Assembly: GCA_002389705.1 (NCBI GenBank)
Contig: DGQJ01000191.1
Coordinates: forward strand, 1 to 6,168
Direction of reading: 5' to 3'
DNA from: Bacteroidales bacterium UBA4417
Lineage (GTDB): Bacteria > Bacteroidota > Bacteroidia > Bacteroidales > UBA4417
DNA: 6,168 bases
Positions 1 through 6,143 of this stretch are shown here, in pieces. The position numbers and the translations under genes were made by a program. Under the pieces are notes generated by a model. That model was not told the DNA's origin. It saw nothing but the letters and a program-made list of their open reading frames with translations, and searched no databases. The first letter of the stretch is position 1. Every line of letters starts with the position of its first letter.

Positions 1-84
1 GAAATCCATTCTGGTTATTTTTTTGAGTTTATTTATCTTTAATTTATGATACCGACTCCCCCAAGCAATTCAATTTCTGTGGCC

Positions 85-99
85 GCAACTGGCAGTTGC
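85..99. repeat. Perfect 7-bp inverted repeat around one base
   Basis: GCAACTG (85-91) and CAGTTGC (93-99) flank a single G. As DNA it is a compact dyad like a repressor or dimeric-regulator site. As RNA it would be a six-base-pair hairpin with a three-base loop, with no U-run following on either strand. No promoter or gene can be tied to it here. Confidence 0.5.
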
Positions 100-294
100 A
101 TGATAATTATAAAGCCATGAAAGAGCTGATTTGGGATGGCAAAATTATATATTTCTGTTGTTATTCAATAAACAATCAGCAAATTAAATTATTAATTATC
201 TGGCATTTATGAAGCTTTTTACATATATATATTATATAAAATTATAAAACGCTATAAATGAGGCAGGCACAAGCTGCAGGTCGATTTTTCGGCT

Positions 295-310
295 CCCGGA
301 TGTGGCCGGG
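295..310. repeat. GC-rich hairpin CCCGG/CCGGG in AT-rich spacer
   Basis: CCCGG (295-299) and CCGGG (306-310) enclose a six-base loop. The GC-rich stem contrasts with the surrounding AT-rich DNA. No T-run follows on either strand, so it is not a typical intrinsic terminator. Its role is unknown and it may be chance. Confidence 0.4.
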
Positions 311-409
311 TAAACAGATGTAGTAAGTTTAAAATCGCATTGAACGGCACAAAAACCAACTCCCTCAAAATCGATTTCCAAAACATGCATGGTTTTTTAC
401 CTTATTGAT

Positions 410-460
410 AAAAAAACCGGAACAAACTACTGTATTCAGACAAATAGTTTAATTCCGGTT
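410..460 (-). terminator. Rho-independent terminator of the kam-ato-thiolase operon
   Basis: Read on the minus strand, AACCGGAA (460-453) pairs with TTCCGGTT (422-415). Inside it AAACTA (450-445) pairs with TAGTTT (429-424), separated from the outer stem by a small internal loop, with a weak CTG/CAG top. The outer stem runs straight into a seven-T run (416-410). The plus-strand orientation lacks a T-run, so it works for the minus-strand operon only. Confidence 0.9.
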
Positions 461-463
461 GTT

Positions 464-485
464 GCCTTTACTCCTAGAAAAAGGC
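464..485 (-). other. Short hairpin just after the thiolase stop
   Basis: GCCTTT (464-469) and AAAGGC (480-485) form a six-base-pair stem with a 10-base loop, starting 11 bases past the TGA of the thiolase gene. It lacks a U-run of its own and sits directly before the larger terminator hairpin. It may add 3'-end stability to the transcript or be incidental. Confidence 0.45.
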
Positions 486-496
486 TAAATGTTTAC

Positions 497-1702
497 TCAC
501 ATTTTTTTCAGGATGATGGCTGTTCCCATACCACCGCCGATGCAAAGCGAAGCCATACCATATTGCTTGTTATTGTGTATCATTTCGTGCACCAGGCTAA
601 CAGTAATACGGTTACCCGAAGCTCCAATGGGATGACCCAGCGCTATGGCACCACCGTTCAGGTTGCAATGTTTGTCGAACCATTCGGGATCAAGCTGATG
701 ATCGGTGCACAACTGGCTGATAACCCCCAGCGATTGTGCTGCAAAGGCTTCGTTGAGTTCAACCACATCCATATCGGCAAGTTTCATACCTGCTTTATGA
801 AGTGCGTTTGCAATGGCAGGCACAGGCCCCATTCCCATAATGGAGGGATCAACACCGCCCTGGCCAACGGATACAATTTCGGCCAACGGAGATAAATTGT
901 ATTTTTTAACAGCCTCTTCTGATGCTACCAGTACAAAAGATGCACCATCGTTAATTCCCGATGCATTACCGGCAGTTACACTACCATCCTTTTTAAATGC
1001 CGGGCGGAGCGAGGCCAGTTTTTCGGGTGTAGTGGACCTGTTTACAAACTCATCGGTATCGAAAACAATGGTTTCTTTTTTAGTTACAATTTCAACCGGC
1101 ACAATTTCGTCCTTAAACCTTCCATTATCAATGGCATCAATAGCTTTGCGCTGCGATCCGTACGTAAAAGCATCCTGCTGTTCGCGGCTGATCTGGTATT
1201 TTGCAGCTATATTTTCGGCTGTAATACCCATATGTACGTTTTCGAAAGCATCCGTGAGCCCATCGAGCACCATGTGATCAACGGCTTTAAAATCACCCAT
1301 TTTAATACCATTGCGCATCGAGCCCGGAAGCAGGTAGCATGATGCAGACATGTTTTCGGTACCCCCGGCAAGAATCAGGTTAGCTTCGCCGGCTTTAATA
1401 TTTGTGTAAGCATTCAAAATGGCTTTCATACCACTGCCACAAATCATGTTAATACCATAGGCCGGAACTTCGCTGGGGACACCAGCCCTGATGGAAGCCT
1501 GGCGGGCAACGCCCTGGCCCTGGCCTGCCGAGAGGATATTCCCGACAACCACTTCGTCGAGGTTAGCCGGGTTAATACCTGTTTCGGAAATAATATTTTT
1601 AATAACCAATGAAGCCATTTCGGCAGCCGAAACTCCGGCCAGTGAACCTCCAAATTTGCCGATAGCGGTCCTTTTTGCGGCAACAATATATACTTTGTTC
1701 AT
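497..1702 (-). CDS. atoB: Acetyl-CoA C-acetyltransferase (thiolase II, acetoacetyl-CoA thiolase)
   Basis: The 401-residue protein is a complete thiolase with both halves of the fold. The nucleophilic cysteine C88 sits in NMICGSGMKA (85-94). NEAF (317-320), GGAIALGHPIGASG with H357 (350-363) and the second cysteine C387 in CIGGGMG (387-393) complete the active site. The MGITAEN segment (158-164) belongs to the CoA-binding loop domain. The size and motifs fit a biosynthetic-type/degradative acetoacetyl-CoA thiolase rather than a long-chain FadA. In this operon it would split acetoacetyl-CoA made by the CoA-transferase into two acetyl-CoA, supplying acetyl-CoA for the Kce cleavage step and for ATP via acetate. 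The protein is a little longer than the common 390-395 residues, mainly through the segment at 331-347 (CTDHQLDPEWFDKHCNL) before the conserved NGG. The start at 1702 gives the conserved MNKVYIVAAKRTAIGKFGG beginning. The 35-base gap after atoA has no SD and no recognisable promoter. The gene ends the operon, 37 bases before the terminator hairpin. Confidence 0.95.
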   Translation of the reverse strand: MNKVYIVAAKRTAIGKFGGSLAGVSAAEMASLVIKNIISETGINPANLDEVVVGNILSAGQGQGVARQASIRAGVPSEVPAYGINMICGSGMKAILNAYTNIKAGEANLILAGGTENMSASCYLLPGSMRNGIKMGDFKAVDHMVLDGLTDAFENVHMGITAENIAAKYQISREQQDAFTYGSQRKAIDAIDNGRFKDEIVPVEIVTKKETIVFDTDEFVNRSTTPEKLASLRPAFKKDGSVTAGNASGINDGASFVLVASEEAVKKYNLSPLAEIVSVGQGGVDPSIMGMGPVPAIANALHKAGMKLADMDVVELNEAFAAQSLGVISQLCTDHQLDPEWFDKHCNLNGGAIALGHPIGASGNRITVSLVHEMIHNNKQYGMASLCIGGGMGTAIILKKM

Positions 1703-1737
1703 TATGTGGGATTTAAAAGAGTTTAGAATTATTTCGA

Positions 1738-2409
1738 TCAGGAAAGACTAACTTGTTTCATATCTGTAAGCTCTTCCGAAATAATCAGGGTTGCTTCGGT
1801 TTGGGCCTGTATTTCCTCAACGGTAAACAAAGGATTTATTTCGGTGAGTTTTATTCCCTCCGGTGTTACTTCCATAACACCCATTTCGGTTACGATCAAA
1901 TTTACCTGGCCGGCAGCGGTTAAAGGCAGCGTACATGATTTGAGGATCTTTTTTTCACCGTTGGCCGTGTGCTCCATGGCGATGATAACTTTTCGTGAAC
2001 CAACTAGCAAATCCATAGCACCACCCATGCCCGGGGTTTTTTTGCCTGGTATCATCCAGTTGGCGAGGTTTCCTTTTTCGTCGACCTGCAAAGCGCCCAG
2101 CACAGTTACATCAACATGTCCGCCACGGATTACGGCAAAAGAGGTAGCACTGTCGAAACTCGAAGCGCCCGGCAAGGCAGTAATAAAACCACCACCTGCA
2201 TTAAGCAGGCAGGTATCTTCCTGACCAGGCTCCGGGGATGGTCCCATACCCAGCAATCCATTTTCTGACTGCAGCGTTACCTTTACATTGGCAGGCAGGT
2301 AATTGGGAACAAGTGTAGGCAATCCAATGCCAAGGTTTACCACGTTGCCGTGATGCATTTCGAGTGCAACACGCCGTGCAATCACTTCTCTGATTAGTTT
2401 TTTGTCCAT
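1738..2409 (-). CDS. atoA: 3-oxoacid (butyryl-CoA:acetoacetate) CoA-transferase beta subunit
   Basis: The 223-residue protein is a beta subunit of a two-chain family I CoA-transferase (AtoA/ScoB/CtfB type; usual length about 210-225). LGIGLPT (26-32) and the SENG box (48-51) with the expected catalytic glutamate E49 are present. E49 forms the glutamyl-CoA thioester in this family. Further conserved blocks are [20 protein letters not shown] (72-91), [19 protein letters not shown] (95-113) and the glycine-rich [14 protein letters not shown] (121-134) near the oxyanion hole. In lysine fermentation this enzyme moves CoA from butyryl-CoA to acetoacetate, releasing butyrate. The exact acyl donor (butyryl-CoA, acetyl-CoA or succinyl-CoA) cannot be read from sequence and is inferred from the operon. 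The gene starts 11 bases after kamE with an AT-rich leader and no SD. The alpha subunit needed for activity is not adjacent and must be outside the window. Confidence 0.93.
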   Translation of the reverse strand: MDKKLIREVIARRVALEMHHGNVVNLGIGLPTLVPNYLPANVKVTLQSENGLLGMGPSPEPGQEDTCLLNAGGGFITALPGASSFDSATSFAVIRGGHVDVTVLGALQVDEKGNLANWMIPGKKTPGMGGAMDLLVGSRKVIIAMEHTANGEKKILKSCTLPLTAAGQVNLIVTEMGVMEVTPEGIKLTEINPLFTVEEIQAQTEATLIISEELTDMKQVSLS

Positions 2410-2420
2410 CGAAATATTAT

Positions 2421-3209
2421 TTATCCGTTAAGTCTTTTGTTAAGTTCCTGGGCAATATACGAAGCCACATGATTGGCATACGAGTTCATGGAGAAACCGG
2501 CATCGTAGCCAAGTTCCTTAGCCAGTTCGTGCGAAATACGCGGGCCGCCGCAAATAAGGATTACCTTGCTGCGCAGGCCTTCGGCTTCGAGCATCTCGAC
2601 CAGTTCGGTAAGGTTTTGAATATGCACATCCTTTTGGGTTACTGTTTGCGATACCAATAAAGCATCGGCTTTCATTTCGATAGCCTTGGCAATAAACTCT
2701 TCATTGGGCACCTGGCTGCCCATGTTAAGGGCTTCGAACATTTCGTAGCGCTCAATGCCATAATGACCGGCATAGCCTTTCATATTCATAATGGCATCAA
2801 TACCTACAGTATGAGCATCGGTTCCGGTACTGGCACCTACCACTACTATTTTGCGGCCTATATGCTCGCGGATAAAAGTGTCGGTTTCGTCCATATCCCA
2901 AACAGTTGAATCCACTTTTGGAACATGAATAGTAGTAAAATCGACAGTATACGCACAGCTACCGTAACAATTGAAAAAGGTAAACCCAGGGGTGAGTTCC
3001 TTGTAAAAAACAACCTGCGGGTTTTCGAATCCCATTTTTTTCATCAGCAGTTTGGCAGCTTCTATGGCTTCGTCGTTGCAGGGAACAGGAAGTGTAAAAC
3101 TAATTTGAGTTTTACCATCGTTCATGGTATCGCCGTAAGGTTTTATTCTGGTCAGGTCGAGCGTTTGATCAAAATCATTCCGCTCCATTGAATATAATCC
3201 GCCACTCAT
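2421..3209 (-). CDS. kamE: Lysine 5,6-aminomutase beta subunit (KamE), B12-binding
   Basis: This is the cobalamin-binding subunit that completes the aminomutase. The 262-residue length equals that of the clostridial protein as I recall it. The N-terminal part (about 1-115) is a dimerisation region opening with [13 protein letters not shown] and [12 protein letters not shown] Rossmann-like B12 domain follows (about 118-262): [16 protein letters not shown] contains the DxHxxG base-off signature (131-136) with H133 as the expected lower cobalt ligand, followed by S187 and the GG pair at 221-222. K144, in [10 protein letters not shown], is the expected Schiff-base lysine for PLP; H133 and K144 have the same numbers as in the characterised enzyme. 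The start at 3209 is preferred over Met8 because the SGGLYSME N-terminus is conserved and a near-perfect Shine-Dalgarno lies nine bases upstream. The ATG overlaps the kamD stop by one base, which favours translational coupling and the equal subunit ratio of the alpha2beta2 enzyme. C81 and C85 (YGSC segment) do not match the clostridial sequence as I remember it. Confidence 0.97.
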   Translation of the reverse strand: MSGGLYSMERNDFDQTLDLTRIKPYGDTMNDGKTQISFTLPVPCNDEAIEAAKLLMKKMGFENPQVVFYKELTPGFTFFNCYGSCAYTVDFTTIHVPKVDSTVWDMDETDTFIREHIGRKIVVVGASTGTDAHTVGIDAIMNMKGYAGHYGIERYEMFEALNMGSQVPNEEFIAKAIEMKADALLVSQTVTQKDVHIQNLTELVEMLEAEGLRSKVILICGGPRISHELAKELGYDAGFSMNSYANHVASYIAQELNKRLNG

Positions 3210-4768
3210 TATTCGTGTCCTCCTTTCATGATTGCAATAAACGGGTTCTGATAATTTTTCCCTTTCTCAACTACACCGGCAAGGCCTTTACCCCCGTTGC
3301 GTGGCCGTTTTACATCACCGAACATACCTTTTTCGAGTGATGAGAAAAGTCCTTCGTGGCTGATTTTGCCCAGGATTTCTAGCGCTTCGTCAAGCACCTG
3401 ATTTGCACGGGTGCACACGATTCCATCCTTTTTAAACTCCATTTCAGTGCCTATATCTTTCATATTATTGAAGATATACCGTGCATTTTCGATGGCAAGG
3501 TACCGATCGGACATAAAAGGTGTGTGAACAGCTTCGGTAATCATACCGAGTAATTGCAACCCCTGGCCGGTCCAAATTGAAATCTGGTTAAACAAAGCAT
3601 TCTGTATCTGTCCTTTAAATATGTTGCCAGTCATAAATTTGGTAGGAGGCATATATTTTAAAGGTGCTTTAGGAAAAATTTCGCGGGTCATCTGCGCCTG
3701 TGCCAGTTCATACAGGAAACCGTTTTCCATGTCCGGATGCATTTCGAAAGCATGACCCAGTCCCATTTGTTCTTCGGGGATGCCGGCAAGCAAAGCCAAC
3801 TGCTCATTGATCAGGTCGGAAGCCAGTACCGTTCGGGCTTCTTCGTAAGCATCGGCGGTGGTGAGGTAATTATCTTCACCTGTATTGATGATAACTCCTG
3901 CAAAGCCATTGATCACCCGGGAGAAATACTGGTCGATCATAGTGCGTTGCATATTGATATCGCGAAACAGGATGCCGTAAAGCGCATCGTTAAGCATCAC
4001 GTCAAGCCCTTCGAGGGCGCCCATAACGGCAATTTCGGGCATGCATAACCCGGAACAGTAGTTACAGAGCCGGATATACCTGCCCACTTCCATGCTCACT
4101 TCATCAAGCGCTTTACGCATAATGCGGAAATTTTCCTGGGTGGCATACGTACCGCCAAAACCTTCGGTGGTAGCTCCAAAAGGCACATAATCGAGAAGGC
4201 TCTGGCCTGTAGTACGTATAACGGCTATAATATCGGCACCCTGCCTGGCAGCCGCCTGGGCTTGCACCACATCCTCATAAATATTACCGGTAGCAACGAT
4301 AACATAAATATATGGTTTTGCGCCTTCGCCAATGGTATTGATATAGTTTTCGCGGCGTTGCCGGTTGCTTTTAATACGTGCAATGCTTTGGCTGATATAG
4401 GGTTGCAGCGCCAGGTTGATCTGTTCGGTTGCATGTATTGGCAAGCGGGTAATATCCAGTTGCGAATCAGCGATTTGCTGAGCGATTTGCTGAGGGGTAA
4501 GCCCTGTTTCGACCATGGCATTGCCGATATAAAACATCACGCCTTCACCCAGCATTCCTTTTAATTTCAAATCGTCGACAACCACATTGGGAAGGGGCAC
4601 TTCGTTTGCATCAATACCGTCGATACCAAGAAGCCGGCACAAGGTACGCTCAACGGCTACAGTGGTGTATGTTCCAACAAAATTCTGAACATCGGCTGCA
4701 ATTCCGCTGGCATACTGCCTGGCTTTGTGTACCTTCTCAAAATCAAGTCCAAGTTTACTTATTTGCAT
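3209..4768 (-). CDS. kamD: Lysine 5,6-aminomutase alpha subunit (KamD)
   Basis: This is the large subunit of the adenosylcobalamin- and PLP-dependent aminomutase that converts beta-lysine to 3,5-diaminohexanoate (or D-lysine to 2,5-diaminohexanoate) in the cytoplasm by a radical 1,2-amino shift. The 519 residues match the clostridial protein (about 516) from end to end. The TIM-barrel core carries highly conserved blocks such as VIVATGNIYEDVVQA (156-170), TTGQSLLDYVPFGATTEGFG (186-205), CNYCSGLCMPEI (235-246), ALYGILFRDINMQRTMIDQ (262-280) and PLKYMPPTKFMTGNIFKG (369-386). PLP- and substrate-contacting residues that I recall from the Acetoanaerobium sticklandii structure all appear with a +1 offset: R185, S190, Y194, S239, Y264, R269 and D299. 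Nothing is missing, so an active subunit is expected. The start at 4768 has a weak AGGA six bases upstream (4775-4778), in a 19-base gap after kamC. The TAA stop shares one base with the kamE start. An exact 12-base tandem repeat lies within residues 93-100. Confidence 0.97.
   Translation of the reverse strand: MQISKLGLDFEKVHKARQYASGIAADVQNFVGTYTTVAVERTLCRLLGIDGIDANEVPLPNVVVDDLKLKGMLGEGVMFYIGNAMVETGLTPQQIAQQIADSQLDITRLPIHATEQINLALQPYISQSIARIKSNRQRRENYINTIGEGAKPYIYVIVATGNIYEDVVQAQAAARQGADIIAVIRTTGQSLLDYVPFGATTEGFGGTYATQENFRIMRKALDEVSMEVGRYIRLCNYCSGLCMPEIAVMGALEGLDVMLNDALYGILFRDINMQRTMIDQYFSRVINGFAGVIINTGEDNYLTTADAYEEARTVLASDLINEQLALLAGIPEEQMGLGHAFEMHPDMENGFLYELAQAQMTREIFPKAPLKYMPPTKFMTGNIFKGQIQNALFNQISIWTGQGLQLLGMITEAVHTPFMSDRYLAIENARYIFNNMKDIGTEMEFKKDGIVCTRANQVLDEALEILGKISHEGLFSSLEKGMFGDVKRPRNGGKGLAGVVEKGKNYQNPFIAIMKGGHE
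3219..3226 (-). promoter_or_regulatory. Strong Shine-Dalgarno for kamE, inside the kamD coding end
   Basis: On the minus strand AAAGGAGG lies nine bases before the kamE ATG. It is complementary to the 16S rRNA tail and is much stronger than anything before the other genes here, whose leaders are AT-rich with little or no SD. The same bases encode the last residues of KamD (KGGHE), so protein conservation could also explain it. Confidence 0.7.
4469..4492 (-). repeat. Exact 12-bp tandem duplication inside kamD
   Basis: The 12-mer AGCGATTTGCTG (plus-strand sense) occurs twice head to tail and encodes QQIA-QQIA, residues 93-100 of KamD, in the N-terminal helical region. Both copies are identical at the nucleotide level and in frame. 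From memory, the clostridial protein has an equal-length EIAQAI-type helix at this point, so the repeat may reflect convergence of codons rather than an insertion. Confidence 0.85.
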
Positions 4769-4787
4769 ATATATTCCTGTTTCGTTA

Positions 4788-6143
4788 TTATGAATTCTGT
4801 TTTAAAAACTGCGCCGCGAGTTGTATGAGCTCGTCCTCAACTCCAAGTATTGATGCAATGCGCAACGCTTCGAGCGGAACATCGTCAGCATCATGTTCGA
4901 GCAGCGAGTAATCCATATAATTATTGATATTGTTCACCGTGATTTTCTCATTGAATTCGCCGGTTAACATTCCTTTAACCCTAAGTTTGCGACATGGCGC
5001 TTTTATATTGCTGTAATGCGTGGTTACCAGGCTTGGGATGCACGATTGTGCAAGCAAGGTAACAAGGGCATTAACAATGGCCCTGCCTTCGGCGGGATTG
5101 GTGGTACGTGCTGGTTCGTCAACAAGGGCAAGCAATTTTTTACCTGTACGAGCTGCGCGTAACATTTTATTGATGTTTAACATCTCGGCTGCAAACGACG
5201 AAAGCCCATTGAGTTCCGATTGATCGTCGCCCATATTGATCAGGATTTCGTCGACCGGTACAATAGAAGCTTCTTTTGCCGGGACATAAAACCCGAACTG
5301 GAACAGGTACTGCGCCAACGCCACTGTTTTCAGCAAAACGGTTTTTCCACCCATATTGGCACCGGTAATCAGGCAGGGTAAAGGTTCAATGGTAATATCT
5401 ACCGGCTGGAATGCTTTCTGCTGCTGCTCGAGCATTTTTTTTACCCAGGGATTAAAGAGCTGAATATAACGTGTGTTCTCAGCAGAAGTATGTGGCCTGC
5501 TCAAATCATTCTGCACAGCCTGGATGGCTTTTGCAAAAAGGATATCAATGGCAGCAAGCATTTCGTGAGCCTGCATCAAGCCTGCAGTTTCACTGAACAG
5601 GTTAATCGAGAGTTTCTGCCGGATGTTATCCTCCAGAACAAGGCATTTCTGCCTAACAATCTCCGCCTGTCCGGGGTTTTCGGCCATTAGATTTTGTTGC
5701 TGTTTCCGGAGCTCTGCCAGTTCCTGGCTATATGCCGGGTAAATGTAAAATTGCGGAAGTTTCTGATTTTCTGGATCCAGTAAAGCGATAACTTCCTGTA
5801 ACAGCGGAAGATCCACCAGGTTGCAATCCAGCATTTCAAGGTTTAGCCTGACGGATTCGCTTAACAGGCAGAAATGTTTGATTTCGAAAAGCCCGATATC
5901 GTCGAGCACCTTAGCTGCCGAAAGGTTGGCCAGCGTACCCTGTATATCGCGCAGTTGCTGTAGGTCGTGCCTGATGGCTTCAACCGGTATTGCCAGCTTT
6001 TCCTGCTTTACAACCTCAACAAAAAAGGCAAGCTTTTCCAGTTCATTTTCAATTTGCTGAGCATTGGTTAACATCTCCTGCGAAAGCAACATGCGCCTGC
6101 CGGCAGCCGAGCAAATATCAAGGCTCTCGACCATGAATCTCAT
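4788..6143 (-). CDS. kamC: MutS-like P-loop ATPase, probable lysine 5,6-aminomutase reactivase ATPase KamC
   Basis: The 451-residue protein has the C-terminal half of a MutS-family architecture: a helical core/lever region (about 1-235, with a charged Q/E/K-rich helical stretch near 138-178) followed by an ABC-type ATPase domain (about 250-450). Visible motifs are Walker A GANMGGKT (261-268), a GDDQSELNGLSSFAAEM segment resembling the MutS/MutS2 D-loop region (305-321), Walker B LLALVDEPARTTNP (337-350), and the switch histidine in VTTHY (373-377). The MutS mismatch-recognition and connector domains and the MutS2 Smr nuclease domain are absent, so a DNA mismatch repair role is unlikely. The gene lies 19 bases upstream of kamD. 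In lysine fermenters the homologue KamC is understood to act with KamB as an ATP-driven reactivase replacing inactivated cobalamin on the aminomutase; that role is inferred here from context. The frame has no stop before the right edge (eight more codons), so the start is not certain. I chose the ATG at 6143 because it gives an ATGA overlap with an upstream frame; Met4 (6134) is an alternative. No Shine-Dalgarno is seen. Confidence 0.85.
   Translation of the reverse strand: MRFMVESLDICSAAGRRMLLSQEMLTNAQQIENELEKLAFFVEVVKQEKLAIPVEAIRHDLQQLRDIQGTLANLSAAKVLDDIGLFEIKHFCLLSESVRLNLEMLDCNLVDLPLLQEVIALLDPENQKLPQFYIYPAYSQELAELRKQQQNLMAENPGQAEIVRQKCLVLEDNIRQKLSINLFSETAGLMQAHEMLAAIDILFAKAIQAVQNDLSRPHTSAENTRYIQLFNPWVKKMLEQQQKAFQPVDITIEPLPCLITGANMGGKTVLLKTVALAQYLFQFGFYVPAKEASIVPVDEILINMGDDQSELNGLSSFAAEMLNINKMLRAARTGKKLLALVDEPARTTNPAEGRAIVNALVTLLAQSCIPSLVTTHYSNIKAPCRKLRVKGMLTGEFNEKITVNNINNYMDYSLLEHDADDVPLEALRIASILGVEDELIQLAAQFLKQNS

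Larger units (their letters stand above)
1..388. other. AT-rich intergenic region without a convincing gene
   Basis: After the operon terminator no frame on either strand shows convincing coding character. The stretch from about 140 to 250 is very AT-rich, with alternating TA runs near 221-249, while 252-388 is closer to coding composition. Two short dyads (85-99 and 295-310) stand out. The longest small frame I read by eye is a 44-codon minus-strand frame (386 to 252) starting MFWKSILREL; I recognise no family in it. No tRNA or other RNA gene was recognised. The frames entering at the left edge stop within about 50 bases. Confidence 0.7.

Noticed and set aside
1..50. Possible ends of a gene entering from the left edge
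   Set aside because: All three plus-strand frames stop within about 50 bases and the residues before the stops are low-complexity Phe/Ile/Leu from AT-rich DNA, so nothing supports a coding end.
131..156. Possible Bacteroides-type promoter on the plus strand (TTTG ... TATATTTC)
   Set aside because: The spacing of 14 bases is shorter than the usual roughly 19-20, the -7 box ends in C rather than G, and no plus-strand gene follows.
258..323. Short plus-strand frame of 21 codons after a TATAAA-like sequence
   Set aside because: It is too short, has no conserved features, and overlaps the GC-rich hairpin. AT-rich DNA yields such boxes by chance.
391..401. GGTTTTTTACC mini-dyad beside the terminator
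   Set aside because: It is only a three-base stem around a T-run, explained by base composition.
389..895. Plus-strand open frame of 168 codons
   Set aside because: It starts inside the terminator region and runs antisense through the C-terminal part of the well-supported thiolase gene. It has no recognisable family motif and no leader.
813..1277. Plus-strand open frame of 154 codons
   Set aside because: It is wholly antisense to the thiolase coding region. Low-complexity Ser/Thr/Pro composition is typical of a shadow frame.
1703..1737. Gap before the thiolase as an internal promoter or separate transcription unit
   Set aside because: Thirty-five bases with no TAnnTTTG-like element and no terminator after atoA. 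Co-transcription is the simpler reading.
1844..2224. Plus-strand open frame of 126 codons
   Set aside because: It is antisense within the CoA-transferase beta gene, whose motifs are unambiguous.
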